The translations under genes were made by a program, and so were the position numbers. 64,000 nt of DNA from Cyanoderma ruficeps (taxonomy: Eukaryota > Chordata > Aves > Passeriformes > Timaliidae), in assembly GCA_008694505.1 (NCBI GenBank), contig VZDJ01000047.1, positions 195,927 through 259,926 of the forward strand. Direction: 5' to 3'. A model generated the notes under the pieces. It ran no database searches. It was not told where the DNA came from and saw only the letters and a program-made list of their open reading frames with translations. Positions 28,139-37,400 of this stretch are shown piece after piece (the first letter of the stretch is position 1; each line of letters begins with the position of its first letter).

Positions 28139-28249
28139 GTGGAGAGAAGCAGTTGTGTGCTCCCCTTGTTTCCAGTGCAGTGGAAGGGAAGTCACCCTCA
28201 GTGATGAGAGCTGCAATTAACAGATCCATGGCCACTTCCCCTCAATAAA
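28139..28249 (+). other. Possible 3'-terminal exon with polyA signal
   Basis: A pyrimidine-rich acceptor TTTCTTTTCTTCCAG ends at 28138. From 28140 one frame is open for 26 codons to TAA at 28218-28220. It gives a cysteine-containing peptide that includes CSPCFQCSGREVTLSDESCN. An AATAAA lies at 28244-28249, followed by a GT-rich stretch, as expected of a cleavage and polyadenylation site. Acceptor, short open frame, stop, polyA signal and GT-rich downstream element are in the right order. The 3' UTR would be very short, and the peptide matches no family I can name with confidence. It could be the last exon of a coding or long non-coding RNA, or chance. Confidence 0.2.
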
Positions 28250-28804
28250 AGCCACAGTTCTGTGCTGGGCTGGTGTTTTATTCCTTTATTGTGATCAGCA
28301 CAATGGATCTTTCTCAGTCACTGCAGGGGTGTCCTGCCAGATACGGAGTGGTGTGGCAGAAACTGGTGTGAGCAGGGGCTGAGCTGAGCTCCCTGCACAG
28401 CCACAGCAGCCAGGTCTTTCTGCTCACTGTGCAATTACTCACCTTGTTCCACCCCAGTGCCCTGTGTAAATTCCTAATGATTCACCAGATGACTAAACAG
28501 AGCAAATCTCCAGTGACATAAAATGCAAAACGTACATTTTAATCAGTAACATATTTAGATATCTGCTGAGTGTATGTTTATGAGAAAGTTATTTATTTCT
28601 AATCACTGAGAGGTGCTCTAGTGGAACTAATTGTGATAGATTATTTTCTTGGCTCTAACAGTTTATCTGATGAACTTAGGTGTGGGAGACCATGTCTCTG
28701 AAGAAGACCTAGAAATGGCAATGCGCCCAGCACTCCCTTGGAGAGCCATAAGTGCTTGAGTAAGTTAGAGAGTTGTTCTTTATATGTTAATCAGTTTGTT
28801 CCCC

Positions 28805-28962
28805 ATTGGTCAATGTATTGTATCACAGTTCTGTTCCCTGATTGGTCCAAGTTTCAATCCCCTAATTTGTTTATTGAAACCCTCCCTGATTGGTCCGTTT
28901 TCTCAATCCTTGATCCCATTGGTTGTTAACAGAACCCCGCCCCCCCTTTAGACCCTATAAAA
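28805..28962 (+). promoter_or_regulatory. LTR core promoter: CCAAT cluster and TATA box
   Basis: Four ATTGG motifs (inverted CCAAT, the NF-Y binding core) occur at 28805, 28841, 28889 and 28918. Two of them are in the shared context CCCTGATTGGTCC. A C-rich GC-box-like stretch (CCCCGCCCCCC) lies near 28936, and TATAAAA at 28956-28962. Transcription would start roughly 25-30 bases downstream, near 28985-28990. The arrangement is a compact, conventional RNA polymerase II promoter. Binding factors are inferred from the motifs. Confidence 0.75.
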
Positions 28963-29114
28963 CCCCAGCCGTTAGGAGCCTCGGGGTCTTCGAAGTCGTC
29001 GGTTCCAGGGAAAAAAGAAGACTTCTGGAGACCACTCTACCTCCTGTTTTCTCTCCTGCGGCGCCTGGAAGGAATTCGCTGGTAGACACTGCCGTAGCAG
29101 TGGTAGGCCTCAGA

Positions 29115-29207
29115 GAGCTGATAGGCCTGGCTGCTTAGGCCTAAAGGAGCTGAAAGGCCTAGTTGCTTAGGCCTAAAAGAGCTGGTAGGCCTGGTTGCTT
29201 AGGCAAC
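29115..29207 (+). repeat. Three-copy 32-bp repeat in LTR R/U5
   Basis: GAGCTG-containing units begin at 29115, 29147 and 29179. Each continues with a TAGGCCT- or AAGGCCT-like block and GTTGCTTAGGC or GCTGCTTAGGC. The period is exactly 32 bp. The repeats lie downstream of the TATA box, so they would be part of the transcribed leader. Confidence 0.85.
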
Positions 29208-29341
29208 CACTCGCAACTGAGCTGGTTACTGGGCTGGAGTGCCTGAGCCTCCGAAACTAGGCCGTCCTTGTAAGGACGACTCGTAGAAAGGTCGTAGCAC
29301 CCAGAACATCCCTGCCCGGGGCTGGGCTGGCCGGCGACAAC

Positions 29342-29359
29342 TGGCGCCCAACGAGGGGC
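29342..29359 (+). promoter_or_regulatory. Primer binding site, tRNA-Lys type
   Basis: TGGCGCCCAACGAGGGGC matches the known lysine-tRNA (Lys1,2-type) primer binding site at 17 of 18 positions, differing only by A for T at position 13. It lies two bases after the LTR end, the position where reverse transcription would be primed. Lysine priming is common among class II retroviruses. Confidence 0.9.
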
Positions 29360-29577
29360 CTACTTGGGTTCCCCTGACGAGCCGTCCTCCCTTGCGGAGG
29401 AGAAAAAACGGCCTTGGGCGGTCCAGTTCCTCTGAGGGACCCCTCTGCGTTTTAGTAGAGGGTACTGAGGAGGCATCGATCGGGACCTGCCAAAGACATC
29501 GGAGCGCAGCCGATTGAGCCAGGTGGCCACCCCCCATCGGTTTTTCGTTGCCCAACGCTATCCAGCGAAGAAAGATT

Positions 29578-29583
29578 GTAAGT
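29578..29583 (+). promoter_or_regulatory. Leader splice donor (GTAAGT)
   Basis: A perfect GTAAGT in the context AGATT|GTAAGTTT lies between the primer site and the gag start, where retroviruses usually keep the major donor for subgenomic env RNA. The acceptor and env are missing from this copy. If still used, the donor could splice LTR-initiated transcripts into host sequence. Confidence 0.6.
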
Positions 29584-29641
29584 TTACTGGGCTTTTTGTT
29601 TCTTTTCTGCATTTTACTGTTGGGGTGGGACTGGAGACAGG

Positions 29642-30568
29642 ATGGGGAAAAAACTGAGCCGTCCATCGCTCACCCCTCCTGAACAGGAGTTTTATCACCA
29701 AGTTAAGATTACCCTTGTTAAGGCGGGATTTAAGTTTAGAAGGGTGGTTTTAAAGGCTTTTGTTCAGTGGATTTTTAAGCAATTTTCAGATGTTAAGTTA
29801 AATTCGGTTAAGTTGGACAGTTTTTGGGATGCAGTTGGGAGTAAGTTAACAATAGTTCAACTTGAGGGGGATCTTTCGGTTGCAAAATTTTTTCCTTTAT
29901 TTAAGTTGATAATAAAATCGTTAGAGGGAATCAGTTCTGGGAAAGATTCGGAGGGTGTTCGGGAACCCCAGTTGAAGTCCACTACCCCTCTTCCCTCACC
30001 CCGTGTTCCTAAACCCTCTACCCTTCCTGAGGGTGGGTCGGCGAGTGCGTCCCACAGTGTCGTGCCGGGAAGCTACCGTCCCCCGGGCACTCCCCAACCC
30101 CCTCTCTACCCTTCCCAGGACAGTGCTGGCCACACTGCCTTGGGCCTTCCCTGTAACCATCTTCCTGTGCCCACATACCCAGTTTTACCCTCTCCACAAG
30201 TTTATGGTTTAAACAATGTTCAAAATGGTGTCAGCCATGTGGCCAGCCCTGCCACTTTGCCACCTCCTTGCCCGAGTTTTCCCACTTTACATTCAGAAAA
30301 TGACCATGCTTCAATTGTGTCACCATCTTTTCCCACACAACCCGTCGTGCAAGCGTCATGCTCCTTCCCCAACCCCTCCCCTTGTGCATCGTTGGGTGTA
30401 ACTGCGGCGAGCCCCTCCCCTGATATCGGGAACACACTTACCACACAGTGCGTCGGGAACCCCACCCCCAGGTACTCCCCTCAGGAGGAGTCAGCCCTTG
30501 TGACTCTGCCTCCAGACTCACAGGCCACGCCCACTGAAAAAGAGCACACCCCCCCGCTCCCCCCATAG
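29642..30568 (+). pseudogene. gag: ERV gag, matrix and proline-rich part
   Basis: This is a 308-codon frame at the 5' end of gag. It starts MGKKLS: Gly2 followed by Ser6 is a classical N-myristoylation signal that would target the matrix protein to the plasma membrane. Residues 1-95 are a basic, hydrophobic matrix-type domain. Residues about 105-308 are very rich in proline, serine and threonine and contain PPLY at 153-156, a PPxY-type late-domain motif known to recruit NEDD4-family ubiquitin ligases in other retroviruses. The frame ends at TAG (30566-30568), directly after C-rich runs, while the capsid-encoding frame is already open from about 30504. The stop is therefore a consequence of a frame change, not a natural gag end. 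The ATG was chosen because it follows the leader and gives the myristoylation motif. Retroviral identity is firm; assignment to the betaretrovirus-like group is inferred. Confidence 0.85.
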
Positions 30569-30974
30569 GGAAACCGGAAGTAAGGGTGGGAGTATCCAGA
30601 AGGAGGCCATCTTGGCTCCGACCGGAAGTGCCCGTCACAAGCCCCGGAAGGAGGCCATCTTGGCTTCAGCTGCCTCACAAAGCCGGCCGCCTTCCAAATG
30701 TAAGAGGAAGAAGCAAACCCGTAAAATCATTAAGGCCCCTTCCTCTGATGACGAAAGCAGTGAATCCTCACTGACAGATTGTGAATATGAAGATCACTGG
30801 TCCAAGATTAAAAGTGACGCAATTAAAGACAATGACTGGGACATAGCAAATAAAATCACTGCTTTCCCGATAATGGTTAGACAAGGGCGGCGGCAAGCAC
30901 GAAGGGTTACATGGCATCCTATGCCTTTTTCTGAATTAAAAGAACTTAATAAAGCTGCCAAAGAACATGGTTGA
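30504..30974 (+). pseudogene. gag: ERV gag, basic linker and capsid N-terminus
   Basis: This second gag segment is in a different frame from the first. It is open from about 30504 after an upstream TGA at 30501. The frame change probably lies in the C-tracts around 30549-30564, but the exact base cannot be fixed without a related copy. The segment contains a 48-bp tandem duplication (30573-30668), a lysine/arginine-rich cluster (KCKRKKQTRK), an acidic serine-rich stretch (SSDDESSESS), and then WHPMPFSELKELNKAAKEHG, which fits the start of a class II capsid N-terminal domain. It ends at an in-frame TGA (30972-30974) inside the capsid domain. The same frame continues with capsid-like sequence after the stop, so this is a nonsense mutation and not a gene end. 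Confidence 0.8.
30573..30668 (+). repeat. 48-bp tandem duplication within gag
   Basis: ACCGGAAGT occurs at 30573 and 30621, and AGGAGGCCATCTTGGCT at 30601 and 30649, both with a 48-bp offset. The central part of the unit has diverged. The length is a multiple of three, so the duplication itself does not change the reading frame. Confidence 0.85.
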
Positions 30975-31387
30975 GGATCACACTATTTCAGACACTTGCT
31001 CGAGGCTACCTTCACAGCACACACGCTGTTACCACATGATGTCCGGAATATTATTGGGTGCTTAGTTACCCCAACAGAATATCTGCTGTGGGAACGTAAT
31101 TGGAAAAAACAATTGACTACATTAGTAACACCGTATGCAAATGATGCAAATAAACCAAATTTAATTTTTGAACAAATTGCCGGTGAGGGCAACTATTTGA
31201 AGCCCACCGACCAGTTTGACATTCCGGACTCAGCATTGAGAGAAATTGCAAGTGCAGCGAAGGCATCCCTCCTGCTGGTACCTGACGAAACAATACCGGT
31301 TCAAAGTTTGACCACCATTAAACAAGGGGTCGAGGAATCTTTTATAAAGTTTGTGGACAGACTAAAAGCGGCACTAGAAAAACAGCT
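30975..31387 (+). pseudogene. gag: ERV gag, capsid to major homology region
   Basis: The capsid frame continues without interruption after the TGA at 30972. It includes a helix-rich stretch with CLVTPTEYLLWERNW and AGEGNYLKPTDQFD. It ends with QGVEESFIKFVDRLKAAL (about 31323-31377), the retroviral major homology region: conserved QG, E, F and RL residues at the start of the capsid C-terminal domain. The frame remains open to a TAG at 31551-31553, but from about 31388 the translation becomes hydrophobic, AT-rich and unlike capsid, so that tail is flanking host DNA read through. The rest of capsid and the zinc-knuckle nucleocapsid are missing. Confidence 0.85.
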
Positions 31388-34169
31388 CTTAGGCTACATT
31401 TTTTCTTTGTCAATGGAGTTGGTCTGTATTTCTCTAAGTATGGGTATTGTTTGTAGCTGTTTGCTGAATTGCTTTACCAATGGTTTTTGGTCTACCAATG
31501 GTTTACCAGTGGTTTTTGGTTTTCAGATCATTTGTGAGCTGTTTGCAGCCTAGTAGTTGCCTATTAATAGGAGAGCTATGTAATTTAGCTTGGATTAGTC
31601 ACATGGTCGTTAACTGGATGAGCAGGACTTCTGATGTGATCTTCAGCCATAATTAATTCAAATTTTGCTTCTTATGGCGACTTATTGATTCACTTGTGTT
31701 TCATGGCTGCTTCCTTTTTGTGCCAATATAATAACTAATAAATTTATTTATGGAAAGCAAGCATAAACTGGACATGAATATACAAAGCTTATTCTGAGCT
31801 TGGGGATTTTCTAGGGGAAAAAGAGATCAAGGGAATTAAAAATAAATGATAGGCAAATATTTATGCTTGAAGAATCCTTCCCTCCCACTGAAACACACAC
31901 AACACAGATACAGGTGTCTCTTTAAGTAAGCGGACCGTGTCCCTGCTGGTTTTACACTCAGAATTCCTCTTGGCTTCCACCGTCTGGAAATTGGCTGAAG
32001 GTTAAGTATAAAGAAAAAAGGTCACCAGTAGTCACAAAATAAGTCATAACTATTACAATTTGTCATTTAACAACTTGAGAAACACTGAAGTAATGAATTC
32101 TCAATTACCCTTTCCTAGTAAATGCATTTTTGGCATGATAAGAGCATCACGTAGGAGTCAAATGTGTGAATATAACCCAGATAAGAAAAATAACTGACAC
32201 CGGGGCACTGCAAAATGAAAAGCTTACCTTTCCTGTAAGGTAATTAACTCTTGAAACAGTTAAGGTTTATTTGAATGGTGAATTATCACCAGACAACTTT
32301 ATTGTTGTCATTGGGTCATTTTTACCTTTGTTTGAGAGGTGTCATGCTCGATAGAAACCAACTGGAACTGAATTTGGTTTTGTAAATTACTCATTTAATA
32401 TTTAGTTCTCATTTATCAGTTAGAAAATAAGGTAATTGGAATACATAGTGAGCATGAATTAAGTGATGTCTATTATAGGAATGTTTGACATTTGTGTAGT
32501 AATTTTACATATTTCAGCCATCAGGAAGTATCCACGAGGCCGGTGTATGGATTTATAATGCTGTGTTTTTCCACTCAGGAAAACTCTTTAAGAGTACCTT
32601 GCTATTTCTAGGAAGCCCCAGCCAGTGTTAATTATAGCTCTGTTATGTGGTGGCAATGGCACCTGGTGGTTACTGGAAGCAGAGTTTATGCACTTCTTAA
32701 TGCATCAGGGCACCACCAATATATTACCAGGGTAGGGGGGTAATAACCAAACTTCCCTCTGAGCCAAGTGGACCTACGAGCTTGGTTGATTTTCTGTATC
32801 AGGCTGGGTACACAGAGAACAGCTCTGCATTCTGAAGAGCTGTGTTGCTCTTAGCAAAGCAGCTCAAATCCTTCAGCCTCTGCAAATTTTGAAATTAAAA
32901 CATATACTGCATTTTATTATATGGGTATTTATTTCTCATAGTGCTTTCTTGAATTTTGTTTTTGTATCCTGGAATACCAGTATGCATTTTCCAGTAGCTC
33001 AAATGTTTTATGTAATACTAATCATGGACTCACATCAACAAAGAAAATTCATCTTTCCTCTTATTTGTATTCAGCTCATGAATGGTAAAAATAGGTTTGA
33101 GAGATTCACATATAATGTTCATCAGATCTTAATGAATGTGTGAAGTGATTCCATCACAAATGTGTACTTATAACTTCTGCACAAGGTCAGACTTTGTCAG
33201 TATTGATTGGGAACAGAATTAAAATGCCAGAAGTTGTCCAGTTTATCATCAAGCTGCTGAAACCATCTCCTCTCTGATATTTCAACAAAGAAGCCTCAGG
33301 CAATCACAGTAATTATTCAGAAAAGCAAATCTCAACTACTTTTAAATGCAAAATGCTCTGTCCTAGCCAAATGATGGTTACCAAGGGATTACAGCATTAT
33401 AAAACATACTTTGCCCTTCTTTATGCATGAATCAATCTTGTTTACATCTGACCAACAGAGAAAAACAAAGAAAAAAATTCAGTCAAAAAATTCTAGAGAT
33501 CAGGTTTCAATGCACAGCAGATAATGTCAATAAATACAAAATAATTCAAGAGTATTCAATAATACCTAGGTTTTAGCTGAAGCTTCTTGTGAGATAAATC
33601 AATACACTCCAATAAGACCAAAGTTTGTTCTATGATAACCTTCAAGTTATTTCAGTTTAAAAAAAAAATAACAAAACATTCCCTCACCTGAAATAATTTT
33701 AAGCATGGTAAGAGAAGTTTTTTCTTTCAAACTCAGAGGCATATGTTTGTAAGCACATGAGAAAATGAGAGAGTGAAATGTGTTAAATCTATTTACTGAT
33801 AGATAAATAAATGGGGGACTCCCCTTCTTTTACTGAAGCAAGTCTTCTTATATTCTATCAGAGGAGCTGAGATAAAAATAAATAAATAAAAATAGAATAT
33901 CAGGGCAAGGAAAAAGCTTGTCAGCCACAGCCTGGTCCTGCTATGAAACAAGGCAAGGGAAGAACAAGTACAGCAGAGTAGACCTGGAAGGGCAGGTTCC
34001 ATGGCAAGCAACAGTCAGCCCCTCCTAATCCTGCTGGTTTTTGAAAGAAGTCTTACCTGTCTGTCTTCAAGGGAGGGCTTAAACCGGGCAAATGACTGCA
34101 ATTAAACTGCTGAAGCTGCCCTGAGAACAGGCTGTAGGGATTTGGGACACATGGCTTGACCTCAGCTGA
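31388..34169. other. Non-coding host DNA downstream of the ERV
   Basis: No gene or LTR copy is recognised. The flank starts CTTAGGCTACATTTT, sharing CTTAGG with the 5' flank of the LTR. A small imperfect repeat of TACCAATGGTTTTTGG occurs at 31475 and 31504 (29-bp offset), with a partial copy between. The remainder is AT-rich and shows only short chance frames. Confidence 0.65.
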
Positions 34170-34462
34170 GCCTGGGCTCTCTGTTCACACTCGGGGACTC
34201 CTGGAGGCTCCTGTGGGTCACGTTCTGCCCAGAACAAGGCCTGGGCTCTCTGTTCACACTCGGTGACTCCCGCAGGCTCCTGTGGGTCACGCTCTGCCCA
34301 GAACAAGGCCTGGGCTCTCTGTTCACACTCGGGGACTCCTGCAGGCTCCTGTGGGTCATGCTCTGCCCAGAACAAGGCCTGGGCTCTCTGTTCACACTCG
34401 GTGATTCCTGCGGGCTCCTGTGGGTCACGTTCTGCCCAGAACAAGGCCTGGGCTCTCTTTGG
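34170..34462. repeat. Minisatellite, 69-bp unit, about 4.2 copies
   Basis: CTGGGCTCTC starts units at 34172, 34241, 34310, 34379 and 34448, so the period is exactly 69 bp. Units contain TGTTCACACTCGG, GGCTCCTGTGGGTCA and CTGCCCAGAACAAGGC with a few substitutions each. Because 69 is 23 codons, open frames run through the array on both strands (for example a minus-strand frame repeating EPAGV-ECEQRAQALFWAE). These are explained by the repeat and do not show a gene. Confidence 0.95.
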
Positions 34463-37400
34463 CCACACTGCAGTACCCAAGTCCTCCGTGCCAAGGTAAG
34501 CCTGCTGTGGAGCATTCCCCTTCTAATGAGGGCAGATCTACTACCTGATAGCTCTACACCACTCAACTGACTACTTCATTTAGGTCTAAATGGCCCTTCT
34601 GCCTGACGAGAAGTGTTGGCTGCTGTCTTCATCTGTCATGGCCATCTGCTCTACTCTTTTTTTCTTCTCAGCATGACTAAAGTAACTTACATATGAGAAC
34701 AGATTGCGGGACACACATTAACCTCTTTAGAGACCATAAGTGATCCCCCAGGAGCAGAGAGTTTACTGCTTAACTCTGATTCCCCTTCTCTTGCAAGCAC
34801 ACATGCTATCTTATGCCACTATTGCCACATCTGAGTGTTTCAGGCTTCTCAGGATAACTGTCTATCTAATTTTCTCTTTGGGGCACATTTTGCTTTCAGT
34901 TTTTACAGACTTCCCACTGACGTCAGGGAAAGCTCTGTGCATGTATTAAGGGCAGCATATGTCCCACAGTCAATGCTTTCTTTTTTCTCATGTCTCTTCT
35001 TCTACTATCCTGGAATATCATCTTAAATCAAATGTGTGTCATTAAAACGTAATAACATGTGGTGACTTTTGGAACTCTGTCACTGCACTCACTAACTGAA
35101 CTTAGACATACACAAGATATTGACTCTACCTGATTAACACATTTATTTATATATATTCTAAATACTTTTTCTATAACAATAAATACTTCCAAATCAATAC
35201 TTCTAGCATGCAATTTTGTTTAATAACATAGGCCAACACTTAATTAGTGCCTCATAATCATGTCAAAATCCTGCTAACACAGTAATATGATATGTGCTGA
35301 ATGTTTTGTTGTTCTTATCCTGGCCTGCTGAAAAGGAAGCCATAATAAACATCTTTTATAATTAATATATGAATGTAGGGAAATTGAACTTGGACCCTAT
35401 CATCTGAATACAGCTTTTGTGGAAACAGTAAGTGATGGTTATGTAATTTTTCTAGGTCATCCAAATCCAGTCATCCCTAAGGATGTACTGGAGTATGTGT
35501 GTACAAGGTCAGGATTACAACGTCCTTACTGAGCCTCTCTTTAGCTCTATCACATGCAGCTGTGTCTCGGAAATACTTTGGACCAGAGACTGTATTTTTC
35601 CATTTGTTTTTGGAGAATTTGTAGGAGCACTGCAAGCAAATGATAACAGTTCCCAGTGAATGTCCTGCTTTTAGAGTAGTCCCATGGGATTTTCCTACCA
35701 TCTCATGACAGTGATGGTGCCCTATTTATTGACCGACTGGGGGATGTGCCTTTTGGAAATGGCTGAAAGACCACCCCAGCTGAACTCTAAACAGCTATTC
35801 TATATAAACTGCATTATAGGAACTCCTAAAGCCAGCATGTTCTCCCTGCACAAATAGCACAGTGGGGCTGACAGCAACCACTCCAGGATGGGTTGGCTTT
35901 GATGTGTGCAACTTAGAGAATATGTCATACAGGCACCAAGTCACTTTTCGTGCAGGATCATCCATTTTTATGGTAGTTACTGAAGAAATCCTGGAAATAA
36001 GCAGAACAAGTCTAAAAAGAAATTATACTCGTATTGCCTTTCTCTTTTCATTTTTGTATTGAGTTTCATTGCCACAGATGATGCAGCACCATCAAGTAAA
36101 TGGTCTTAATAGTGTAGCACACACCTCTGTTGGTGTGCAGCTTTTCTGCATAGCATGGTGAAAGCCCTCTGTGGGTACAGCAGGCACATGTCCTGTGAAA
36201 GCCCTCTGTGGGTACAGCAGGCACATGTCCTGGGTTTGGCTGCAGTGAGTACACACACGTTGGATGGAGGTGCCCAGGAGTTCCTTTGCCCACATCCTTT
36301 GGGTCTCCTTTTATCTCATTGTCAGGGCTTTGAAGATTCCTGACCCTGCCCTGACAGACCCCACACAGCCACACTTTCCACAGGCATCTCTTAGAAGACT
36401 GCGGAAGAAGTAATTGAGCATTGACTACCAATCATCTCAAGGTTTGCAAAAGAAGTTTTAAATCTGCTGATTTAGGTGAAATCACAGCCTACTGAGAGCC
36501 ACCTGTAAGCCTCCTTGGTTTATACATTTGGGGAAAAGATTAAGTAGTGGCTCCATTAAGCCACATGCATATTCATGCAAGATTTGTTATTTGTATACTC
36601 ATTATTTTTTCTGTCATAAGCATTTAAAAATCAACACCTTTTGTATGCAAATTTCTCCTTAATAATGCTCGCCAGCCTTCAAATTAATGAATTGCAAGCA
36701 TAATTTTGCACATGACTTTGAATCACAGAACAAATTAAAATTCAGTCACAAAGATGCCATTTATCTTCAGTTTTGCAGTAGATGATTCTCAGTGCCCTGT
36801 GCGTCAGCATGTAAATATTCTGGCTGGAGATACACAGGCTTGTACAAACAAATTAGTGAAAACTTCATCTACTGATAGTGCTTATTTTATGTTCTTATAT
36901 GTTTTCAGTGACTGCCAAGTACCCTGAGCGTTCTCACCAGCTGTGTGTGTATTCATATGTACACTGCATGGATGGGGTATCCAGTACTATGAACCATGTA
37001 GGTGTGGCAGTGTTTTGGTTGAATGACTGATCCCTCAGCCAGGAGAAATTATATTTAAAACATGCAATGAAATAGATGCACAGTACTGAAAGTTTCTCCT
37101 AAATGAAACAACGCTGGTGTTGAGGGCTGTTCATTCCACACTTGAGGACAGGTTTGAGGCAGGTTGTTATTTTGGTTTCATCAGCTTTAGTTACTGCTTG
37201 GTTGGTAAAGGGGAAAAAATTAATCAACTGCACTACAATTAATCTGTGATATGATATGGCATGAGCAGTTATTACTCATAGTGAAAAGCAATTTACCAAT
37301 TCATCCAAAAATAGCATAGGAAAAATCTTATCTGTAAAAATTATCATCTTATGCATTATTTCCATTTACGCATTATCTCACTACAGCTACTTCTTATTAA

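Larger units (their letters stand above)
28681..29339 (+). repeat. 5' LTR of the class II ERV
   Basis: The LTR begins TGTGGGAGACC and ends GGCGACA, giving the TGT...ACA termini typical of retroviral LTRs, with two bases before the primer binding site. U3 carries four inverted CCAAT boxes, a GC-rich C-run and a TATA box. R/U5 holds a three-copy 32-bp repeat. No canonical AATAAA is seen between the TATA box and the LTR end. The start is inferred from the TG dinucleotide and the flanking hexamer because no second LTR is available for comparison. The 3' end is fixed well by the primer site. Confidence 0.8.
28681..31387 (+). mobile_element. Truncated class II endogenous retrovirus
   Basis: The 5' portion of a provirus is arranged in the expected order: LTR (28681-29339), tRNA-Lys primer binding site (29342-29359), leader with a splice donor (29578), gag start (29642), matrix, proline-rich region and capsid up to the major homology region (about 31323-31386). 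Homology then ends abruptly. No nucleocapsid, protease, polymerase, envelope, polypurine tract or 3' LTR is seen in the window. The Lys primer site, myristoylation-type matrix start and capsid motif place it with class II (betaretrovirus-like, ERVK) elements. The gag is broken by a frame change and an in-frame stop, so the copy is defective. The hexamer CTTAGG precedes the LTR (28675-28680) and also occurs at 31388-31393. Confidence 0.9.

Noticed and set aside
29226..29666. 146-codon minus-strand frame across the LTR end and gag leader
   Set aside because: It is antisense to the LTR, primer site and leader. It is a composition shadow with no retroviral or host protein features.
31388..34000. 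Search for a 3' LTR, pol or env downstream of the gag fragment
   Set aside because: No copy of the LTR ends, CCAAT array or 32-bp repeat is seen, and no polymerase or envelope motifs appear in the frames. The element is taken as truncated.
34079..34566. Open frames of 133 and 134 codons on the minus strand and shorter ones on the plus strand
   Set aside because: They are produced by the 69-bp minisatellite, whose period is a multiple of three, and are not evidence of genes.
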